Source: Alphaproteobacteria bacterium
GTDB lineage: Bacteria; Pseudomonadota; Alphaproteobacteria; UBA3830
Assembly (NCBI GenBank): GCA_025998595.1
Contig: BNWE01000032.1
Location: forward strand, 1-13,679
Length of the DNA: 13,679 nt
Direction: 5' to 3'
Below, one piece after another: positions 7,067-12,468 of this stretch. Within the stretch, counting starts at the first letter, position 1. Each line of letters begins with the position of its first letter. The notes beneath the pieces were generated by a model, which made no database searches, was not told the origin of the DNA, and worked only from the letters and a program-made list of their open reading frames with translations. The position numbers and the translations under genes are program-made.

Positions 7067-8879
7067 TAAAATCAAGCTGAGTACAGGTCTGCAATCTTGT
7101 CTGATGGGAGCGATTGGAGCTCTGGGATTTGCGCCGTTCAACCTGTTTCCTGCGTTTATTCTTGCCTTCGCTTGGTTGTTCTTTTGTGCCAGTTTGACCA
7201 GTGTGACCAGCTTGAAGCTAGACCCGTTTTCTGCCAACGTGACGTTGGACCCGTTTTCTGCTTCGCGATCTTCTGAAACGTATGCGAGCGCTATATTCGC
7301 TCTTGAAGCGGCGTCGGTATCGCAATTACAGTCGGCATACAATGCAACAGGTAGTAAAACGCGTGTGCTGCAAGCACTTTTATCAATGCACATTTGTTGT
7401 TTGTATTGGTTGGTCTATCCACTGACAATTGAGCTCCATAAGCATTGGATGCTGATACCATTTGCCATAGTTGTCGTGCCGGCGTATTTTTCCATTCAGC
7501 TGGCAGCGGCCGTTTGGATAGCCGGAAAAATATCGTCGGATATATACGAACGCGTTCTGATATTTCCAGCATTGTGCTCGATGGCAATGTATTTATATGG
7601 ACATTTTTCGCTGGGATTTCCGTGGGTTCTTCCAGCGTACATATGGAATTGTCATGAAATATTCCTACAAACATTGAGCATATGGGGAGTATATGGACTT
7701 AGTTTCGTTACGATGTTGATTTCCTGTCTGCTGGGGGCGTCGTTTGTTTTTCTCCGCAGAAATGATCGGAAAAATGCCATTATTTCTGCGTCGATATCTG
7801 CATTTCTACTGATTTTTATAGTGCTTTTTGGAATTGTTAAATTAAATTTGCATAAAGCTCAATTTACATCCTATCGGATGCGCATGGTGCAGTGCAATCT
7901 AACGCAGGCCGAAAAAAGTAATGATGGACTGAGGGAGCAGAATCTCTGGAAGCATCTGCAATACAGCGTTAGCGAAGATAGGTTGGATTTTATTCTATGG
8001 CCAGAGGCGTCGTTTCCATATCTATACAACGAAAAGCGTGCCGATTTCCAGGAGGCTTTTCAGGCAGTTCTGAAGCCGGGAGTTCATCTGCTTTTTGGTG
8101 CTGTACGAAAGGACCTGGAGACGGCGAAATATTACAATAGCGTAGTGGCAGTCAATCATCTGGGACAGAAGGTCGGCTGCTACGATAAGATTCATTTGGT
8201 TCCGTTTGGGGAATATGTTCCATTTCGGAGTCTTATTCCGCTGCCGTTTCAGGGAATAGCTTCTGACATAGGAGACTTTGACGTTGGAGAATTGCCATGC
8301 ATTCTGGAAATTAACGGATTGAAAATGGCCATGGCCATATGCTACGAAGCCGCCTTTCCAGTGCTTGCAGCACCTGCATTAATGCTATCGCTACCTTCTG
8401 AACCGTATGCGAGCACTATCTTCAACGCCGAAACTACATCAGCAATAGAAAACGCCCGTGGTGCAACCACTCCAACGTTGCAAGCACATTACGCATACCA
8501 TGAAGAAGGTAGCGATGCCCGTGCGGCACGCACCGCAACTACCGTCACGCTGGTTGTAAATGTAACAAATGATGCATGGTTCGGTCCCACATCTGAGCCA
8601 TATCAGCATTTGCAGATTGTGCGAGCGAGGTCCGTGGAGCTGGGCGTTCCGCTTGTGCGCTGCACAAACTATGGCATAAGCGCCGTATTCGATCCCTGTG
8701 GGCGAGAAATATGTCGCATTCCCATGAATAGCGCTGGATTTGTGGACTTTTACATTCCCGAGAGATTACCGGGAGAAACTCCCTACGAAAGGTATGGAGA
8801 CCTGCTGTTTTGGCTCATGATTTTTGTAATAGCTGTGATTATTGTGATAAAAAAGTCACGTTCAAAAGAAACGCTCTAA
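6999..8879 (+). CDS. lnt: Apolipoprotein N-acyltransferase with two repeat-encoded insertions
   Basis: Lnt adds the third acyl chain to lipoproteins at the periplasmic face of the inner membrane. The frame has 626 codons against about 510 in E. coli. Several hydrophobic segments (first about residues 33-64, then 127-280) precede a nitrilase-like domain with the triad E336 (WPEASFP), K397 (YDKIHLVPFGEY) and C448 (AICYEAAFP). NVTNDAWFG (521-529), VRARSVELGVPLVRCTNYGISA (one long conserved stretch at 541-562) and a C-terminal membrane segment (602-617) follow. Two low-complexity insertions account for the extra length: about residues 66-125, between the first two membrane segments, and about 455-517, directly between the catalytic Cys and TNDAWFG, which are normally some 25-30 residues apart. 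The start is uncertain: ATG 6999 overlaps copy B by 68 bases and has GGAG 12 bases upstream; ATG 7104 would begin just at the first membrane segment. All catalytic residues are present. Confidence 0.93.
   Translation: MTGNTKELKDLCHQKCTWISRINKIKLSTGLQSCLMGAIGALGFAPFNLFPAFILAFAWLFFCASLTSVTSLKLDPFSANVTLDPFSASRSSETYASAIFALEAASVSQLQSAYNATGSKTRVLQALLSMHICCLYWLVYPLTIELHKHWMLIPFAIVVVPAYFSIQLAAAVWIAGKISSDIYERVLIFPALCSMAMYLYGHFSLGFPWVLPAYIWNCHEIFLQTLSIWGVYGLSFVTMLISCLLGASFVFLRRNDRKNAIISASISAFLLIFIVLFGIVKLNLHKAQFTSYRMRMVQCNLTQAEKSNDGLREQNLWKHLQYSVSEDRLDFILWPEASFPYLYNEKRADFQEAFQAVLKPGVHLLFGAVRKDLETAKYYNSVVAVNHLGQKVGCYDKIHLVPFGEYVPFRSLIPLPFQGIASDIGDFDVGELPCILEINGLKMAMAICYEAAFPVLAAPALMLSLPSEPYASTIFNAETTSAIENARGATTPTLQAHYAYHEEGSDARAARTATTVTLVVNVTNDAWFGPTSEPYQHLQIVRARSVELGVPLVRCTNYGISAVFDPCGREICRIPMNSAGFVDFYIPERLPGETPYERYGDLLFWLMIFVIAVIIVIKKSRSKETL
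7207..7379 (+). repeat. Repeat insertion 1 in lnt (inter-membrane loop)
   Basis: The segment begins with a palindrome CCAGCTTGAAGCTAG (7207-7221) close to that in priA. It contains a 14-bp direct repeat GACCCGTTTTCTGC at 7221-7234 and 7248-7261, separated by the palindrome CAACGTGACGTTG (7235-7247). It then has TATGCGAGCGCTAT (shared, one mismatch, with insertion 2), the 41-base core (7315-7355) shared with priA and insertion 2, and ends with the palindrome GTGCTGCAAGCAC (7365-7377) also found between genes at 5939. All of it is translated in frame, in a loop between membrane segments. Confidence 0.75.
8361..8530 (+). repeat. Repeat insertion 2 in lnt (beside the active site)
   Basis: It begins with GTGCTTGCAGCAC (8361-8373), the reverse complement of the palindrome closing insertion 1. 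It carries GTATGCGAGCACTAT shared with insertion 1, the 41-base core (8473-8513) shared with priA and insertion 1, and a terminal palindrome CGTGCGGCACG (8520-8530). TGCAAC (8462-8467) and GTTGCA (8477-8482) form a further small inverted repeat. The frame is open throughout and encodes about 55 residues rich in Ala, Thr and Ser between C448 and the TNDAWFG motif. Confidence 0.75.
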
Positions 8880-9205
8880 AAAAATTAAAATCATAGGTTG
8901 AATAAGCGAGTTCTTCTCATGTGTGAGTGATTTTTTGCATTTGGCGTATCGCAAGTTCAAAATGGATGGCTTTCCGAAAGAAAAATGCGGCATTAATTTG
9001 ATAAATAACGTTTTTTATTGCATTTTGCTTTGTGGGTATTGCGAATCGAACAAAAGTTAATTTTTTCTACAATTGCAAAAAAGATGCAGGTGGCCTATTG
9101 CGTGCCCTGCCACATTTGATATAGTCTCAACTCCAGATGGCGGGCATGATGTGCATTGTAGATTGTGTTTCTGCCTTATACCTTGAAGCTATATTAGGAG
9201 GGGTT
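8880..9205. other. Non-coding region between lnt and the secreted-protein cluster
   Basis: No gene is supported in these 326 bases. A short frame from ATG 9137 runs into the downstream gene but lacks a ribosome site. Seen are a weak terminator-like element (CTCA 8916-8919, TGAG 8924-8927, T6 at 8931-8936), an AT-rich inverted repeat AAAATGC (8982-8988) / GCATTTT (9020-9026) with an inner ATAAA/TTTAT pair, and GCAGG/CCTGC flanking 9085-9110. No tRNA or known RNA gene was recognised. Confidence 0.5.
9098..9125 (+). promoter_or_regulatory. Possible promoter of the secreted-protein cluster
   Basis: TTGCGT (9098-9103) and TATAGT (9120-9125) are spaced 16 bases. A start near 9132 gives a leader of about 74 bases ending in the very strong ribosome site AGGAGGGG before ATG 9206. 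Confidence 0.35.
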
Positions 9206-10132
9206 ATGAGAAGTGAGAGGTTTGCTTCATGTTTTGTTCTGACGCTGATGATAGCGTCTGGGGTAGTGTTTGCGGATCAGCGTGTCCCTGATGCTCCCGG
9301 TGATGTGTACTCGTATTCTGATGCGGGTAATGGTTCCAAAGAGTCTGCCAAGGATGATGCGGCGCCGAGTCGCGCTAGTGGCTTTTATGTCCTTTTGGGG
9401 GTATGTGGTTCGTTTTCGGATAATGATCTGAATGCTGATGTGAAGCATAAGTCTAAAGGTCTGCTTCCTGGGTATTCCTATGATGATTTTCTGGCTGATT
9501 ACGTACCGGCGGTGAAAGAGCGTGGTGTGGCTACTGCGACTCATAATCCTGATGATAGTGTGAGTGATGTCGTGATAGACGGCGGATCGTCACATACTGG
9601 AGGAAATAAGGGGCGCTTTGGTGGTACTGTTGGGGTCGGTTACTTGTTTGTCTGTCGTAACGGTTTTGTTGTTGGGGTGGAGACGCAGGTTGATTTTGTG
9701 AAGTCGCACGAGATTTCGTTGAAAAACGGTGGCGTGGATTTTTCCATGAAGAGTTCCGGTGTAAATCCTGGTGCGTATCTTAATCTTGGTTATCGCTTTG
9801 CTGCTTTGCGTAATTCGATAGTCTATGTCAAGGTTGGAGGTGTGTATGTGTCTTCGCATGTCAAATATTCTGGTTCAGATAGTAAGATAAAGAACTCTGG
9901 GTTGGTTCCTTCTGCTGGACTTGGCATAGATGTGCCGATTACTGGTTCACTTTCGGCTCGTTTGGAAGCTAACTATAGGTTTGAGAGCAAAAAGAACAGC
10001 CAGCTGGCTTTGTCTGATACGATGATTACTGATCCTATGAATGAAGAGGGCATCAGTTTTTCTGGAGAAGGCCATTTACAACAGAAGTCAAAGGGATATG
10101 ATGTACGACTTATGGTTTCTTGGTATATGTAG
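9206..10132 (+). CDS. Probable outer-membrane beta-barrel surface protein
   Basis: A 308-residue exported protein. ATG 9206 is preceded by AGGAGGGG at a 2- to 5-base spacing and opens a signal peptide (MRSERFASC, a hydrophobic stretch at 9-22, likely cut after FA at about 22-23), so the longer frame from 9137 is rejected. Residues 24-57 are acidic and Ser/Gly rich, probably disordered. From GFYVLLGVCGSFS (59-71) onward, alternating hydrophobic strands and polar loops (FGGTVGVGYLFVC, NGFVVGVETQVDFV, GAYLNLGYRFA, IVYVKVGGVYVSS, LSARLEANYRFES, DVRLMVSWYM) follow the plan of 8-stranded OmpA-like or Rickettsiales surface-antigen barrels. The chain ends close to an aromatic pair, as expected for BAM recognition. 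C67 and C150 could pair. I do not recognise a specific family. It is the first gene of a four-gene secreted cluster. Confidence 0.75.
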   Translation: MRSERFASCFVLTLMIASGVVFADQRVPDAPGDVYSYSDAGNGSKESAKDDAAPSRASGFYVLLGVCGSFSDNDLNADVKHKSKGLLPGYSYDDFLADYVPAVKERGVATATHNPDDSVSDVVIDGGSSHTGGNKGRFGGTVGVGYLFVCRNGFVVGVETQVDFVKSHEISLKNGGVDFSMKSSGVNPGAYLNLGYRFAALRNSIVYVKVGGVYVSSHVKYSGSDSKIKNSGLVPSAGLGIDVPITGSLSARLEANYRFESKKNSQLALSDTMITDPMNEEGISFSGEGHLQQKSKGYDVRLMVSWYM

Positions 10133-10158
10133 TTGTTATTTTAATTTGTGAGGTTTAT

Positions 10159-11136
10159 ATGAGGAAGAGTGTATTGTTACTCTCCGCGGTGGTGTCCGCT
10201 GCCACTTGCTTTGATGGTTTTGCGACGAACATCTATGATAATTTTGTTGCTGCAGTTGGCAATCTTGAACTGAAGCCAGAGCTTGTCAAACGGATAGAGA
10301 ATCCGAAGGGGTTGTTGTGCAAGAAGGATTTGAGTGGCGCAACAAAACTTGGAGATGCTAAAAAGTTGTTGATTGAGTGCTTAGGTAATACTAATAGTGC
10401 GCAGATCGAGCAAAAGCTTGCTCCTGCACTTGTGACTGCTGCTACTACAGCTGCTAAAGCTGTTACTCCTGCTCCTGATGCTAATAAGGAGAAGGGGAAG
10501 AAAGATGAGGTTAATCCTGATTCGGATGACGATGATGAGGAGGCTAGCGCCAATCCTGATTCGGATGATGATGAGGTGACTGTTCCAGCTAGTCCTTCTG
10601 GAGGCAAACATGCTGCTGTTGTAGAAAGGGAAAAGCTAGAGAAAGCGCTTTCTACTGCTGAGGATCAGCTTAATGCCGCCAAAAAGGCAAAAAAAGGCGT
10701 AACGGCCGCTAGGCACAAGGTAGCATTAGCGCAGAAAAAGTTGGATGCATTTGATGTCGGTGGGAAGCATTCTGAAGGGTGGTTTGATAATCAAGATTCG
10801 GTTGCGCACGCTCTGAGTGGTATAAATCCTCAAGTTGCTTCTAAGGTTGCTCCAGTTCTAGATAGTGCTCTTGGGCTTGAGGATGATGCTTTTAGGGTGT
10901 TGCTTGCGTGTCTTCAGGATAGGCAGAAGGTACGAGAGCAGCAGCGGGAGATGCTAGTTTTGCAGCAGTTAAATGGGATGCTGCCACGCTTTAATGATGT
11001 TCCTGAGGCTCTAAAAACGTGGCTGCAGGGTAAATTGAATGCTCAACAGCAGTCGCAGGATGGGCCGCAGCAGGATGGGCCGCAGCAGGATGGGCCGCAG
11101 CACGGCGGTGTTGGTATTTTGCATTTTACTGATTGA
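10159..11136 (+). CDS. Secreted acidic/coiled-coil protein with DGPQ repeats, unknown function
   Basis: A 325-residue protein that I do not recognise. ATG 10159 follows GAGG by 5 bases and gives a signal peptide (MRKSVLLLSAVVSAATCFDG, cut possibly after FA at 21-22); the longer frame from 10120 overlaps the previous gene and lacks this fit. Residues 25-85 are globular, with C54 and C74. Residues 86-118 are Ala/Pro/Lys-rich. Two copies of an NPDSDDD acidic motif (119-125 and 132-138) come from a 17-base direct repeat at 10513 and 10552. A Lys/Ala-rich coiled coil spans about 155-197, a second helical region 215-296, and three DGPQQ-type units 300-315. It lies 26 bases after the barrel gene, probably in the same operon. 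The build suggests an exported, possibly host-facing protein; that is inference. Confidence 0.8.
   Translation: MRKSVLLLSAVVSAATCFDGFATNIYDNFVAAVGNLELKPELVKRIENPKGLLCKKDLSGATKLGDAKKLLIECLGNTNSAQIEQKLAPALVTAATTAAKAVTPAPDANKEKGKKDEVNPDSDDDDEEASANPDSDDDEVTVPASPSGGKHAAVVEREKLEKALSTAEDQLNAAKKAKKGVTAARHKVALAQKKLDAFDVGGKHSEGWFDNQDSVAHALSGINPQVASKVAPVLDSALGLEDDAFRVLLACLQDRQKVREQQREMLVLQQLNGMLPRFNDVPEALKTWLQGKLNAQQQSQDGPQQDGPQQDGPQHGGVGILHFTD
11056..11100 (+). repeat. Three perfect 15-bp tandem repeats encoding QDGPQ
   Basis: CAGGATGGGCCGCAG occurs three times without a mismatch at 11056-11070, 11071-11085 and 11086-11100. Being in frame and identical, it is recent and likely variable in copy number. 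Confidence 0.95.
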
Positions 11137-11169
11137 TAGTTTTGTTTTTTGTTAATAATGAGGTTTGTA

Positions 11170-11796
11170 ATGAAAAAGAGTCGTTTTGTTTTTGCTGTGG
11201 CGTTTGTTGCAGCATTTGTGTGTGGGCCTGTGTCGGCTATGTTGGGGTGTCTGCCTGATACTTTAAGTGAGACTTTTACCTTTATTGATGATAGTGCTGC
11301 TTTTGTGACTACGCTTTCTGACACTAATGGTGGGGTTAGCACTCTGAAGGCAACTGGTGGTTTTGCTAATTACCTAAAGACTGATGGAAAGCTTGGTAAT
11401 AGGAAAATAGTTGTGTTTTTGGAGCGTTGGAATATGGGATGCCTTGAGGGGGGATCTGTATTAGATCTTTTTAAACTTTCTGATGAAGTTAGCTTTACAG
11501 ATGCTCCTTATTTGCAGTACAAGAAGGCTTTTGTTAGGGTCTATGGGCCTTTCTTTAAGGGAATATATGATGCTGCGAGGGTGGCGGAAGTTTCTTTGCC
11601 AAAGATTGATTTTTCGACAGTTGAGAATATTGATAGGTTTGTAGGGATTGTGGCTACCAACGCAGCACAAAAAGGAACGGCGATACTGGAAGCGGCAGTT
11701 GCTGCTGTGGCACAAAAAAAAACAGTAGGGCAGGGGGGAGTGGCACAACCAGTAGCGAAACCGACAGACCCAAAGAAGACCTCCTTTGCGGATTAG
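11170..11796 (+). CDS. Secreted protein, unknown function; frame probably continues after an A9 tract
   Basis: A 208-residue protein as read. GAGG lies 6 bases before ATG 11170, and the N-terminus MKKSRFVFAVAFVAAFVCGP followed by VSA at 21-23 is a clear signal peptide; in-frame TTG 11149 and ATG 11158 are less likely starts. The mature part is globular to about residue 180 (Cys at 27 and 91; LYF-type aromatic-rich segment 113-133, PKIDFSTVENIDRFVGIV at 144-161), then AAVAAVAQKK. At that point there are nine A residues (11714-11722). In this frame only 24 more residues follow; in the -1 frame an open, Ser/Gly-rich sequence continues to 12407. No homologue is recognised. The 5' leader resembles that of the preceding gene. 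It may be a truncated phase variant, a programmed frameshift product, or a sequencing miscount of the A tract. Confidence 0.75.
   Translation: MKKSRFVFAVAFVAAFVCGPVSAMLGCLPDTLSETFTFIDDSAAFVTTLSDTNGGVSTLKATGGFANYLKTDGKLGNRKIVVFLERWNMGCLEGGSVLDLFKLSDEVSFTDAPYLQYKKAFVRVYGPFFKGIYDAARVAEVSLPKIDFSTVENIDRFVGIVATNAAQKGTAILEAAVAAVAQKKTVGQGGVAQPVAKPTDPKKTSFAD
11714..11722 (+). other. A9 homopolymer: candidate slippage or -1 frameshift site
   Basis: Nine consecutive A bases include the heptamer A AAA AAA in the zero frame (11715-11721), the type used for -1 frameshifting. A -1 shift, or one extra A in the DNA, joins the signal-peptide gene at 11170 to the Ser-rich frame ending at 12407, giving about 412 residues. 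A G6 run (11733-11738) follows closely and could also slip. Confidence 0.6.
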
Positions 11797-11831
11797 GTGG
11801 TTCTGAGAGTGGAGGTGGGGGCGGTGGTTCT

Positions 11832-12407
11832 GTGAATGATGTAGCTACTGTTGAGGCCGAGAAGGGGAAGGGCGATGTTCCTAGCCCCTCGGGTTCTGGT
11901 GATGGCAAGGCCGAAGGAGGGGGGCAATCTGAAAGTGGAAAAGTAGATGTCCCCATAGGTCCTGCACCTAGAGCTGGTTCATCGTCAAGTAGTAGCTCAA
12001 GTCCATCGGATCAACGGTATCCGCTGGATGATTCTCCTCCGCATTCTCCGTCTGATGTGTTGTTGCCTCCTCCACCTCCACCTCTTGAGAGTATGCTTGT
12101 GCATATGTCGCTGCCGAGTAGTAGTACAAGCTCGCCGAGTTCTAGCGGCGGTGCTGGAGCAGCAGGAAATGGGACTGCTGTTGAAGGTGGCGGCGGTTCC
12201 TCGTCGACTGGTAGTGCAAGTTCGGCAAGTTCGCCGTCATCAAGTAGTAGCAGTAGCATGAGCTCACCAGGTGCTGGTGTAAGAGATGGCGGCAGTGGTG
12301 CTACTAGAAATCGCCCTCTCTTTTTAAAGTCAAAAGTTGTGGATGACTCTGATGAGGATGAGCCGTATTTTGGTCCTAGCAAGAAAAAGAAAAAAAAGAA
12401 GAAGTAG
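11832..12407 (+). CDS. Ser/Pro/Gly-rich low-complexity region with acidic patch and Lys8 tail, probably the 3' part of the 11170 gene
   Basis: As an independent gene this would start at GTG 11832 and encode 191 residues, but it has no proper ribosome site and no signal peptide, unlike all its neighbours. The same frame is open further upstream, through 11721, where it meets the A9 tract of the previous gene. It is therefore best read as the C-terminal half of that protein. Content: Glu/Lys/Gly segment, runs of Ser (51-58 and again near 135-142), Pro6 (82-87), Gly-rich linker, then an acidic DDSDEDEPYFG (171-181) and eight lysines at the end. This is disordered, eukaryote-like sequence. The Lys run could act as a nuclear-localisation-like or nucleic-acid-binding tail if the protein enters a host cell; that is speculation. 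Confidence 0.6.
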   Translation: MNDVATVEAEKGKGDVPSPSGSGDGKAEGGGQSESGKVDVPIGPAPRAGSSSSSSSSPSDQRYPLDDSPPHSPSDVLLPPPPPPLESMLVHMSLPSSSTSSPSSSGGAGAAGNGTAVEGGGGSSSTGSASSASSPSSSSSSSMSSPGAGVRDGGSGATRNRPLFLKSKVVDDSDEDEPYFGPSKKKKKKKK

Positions 12408-12468
12408 TAGTTAGGTTGTTTGAGTTTTGTTGATTAGTTTTGTTTTTGTAAGGAGGGAATGTATTTTT

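Noticed and set aside
1302..8530. Insertion sequence or transposon
   Set aside because: No transposase, no long terminal inverted repeats and no target duplications; the copies are short and non-coding for any enzyme.
8940..9110. A tRNA or small RNA gene in the lnt downstream region
   Set aside because: No cloverleaf with a proper T arm and acceptor stem could be built; only short AT-rich inverted repeats are visible.
9137..9205. Upstream start for the beta-barrel gene
   Set aside because: AGGAGGGG immediately before ATG 9206 and the signal peptide beginning there decide the start.
10120..10158. Upstream start for the DGPQ protein
   Set aside because: It overlaps the previous stop and would bury the signal peptide; GAGG precedes ATG 10159.
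12011..12382. Minus-strand 123-codon frame opposite the Ser-rich region
   Set aside because: Low-complexity sequence opposite Ser/Pro codons avoids stops by composition; no ribosome site or domain.
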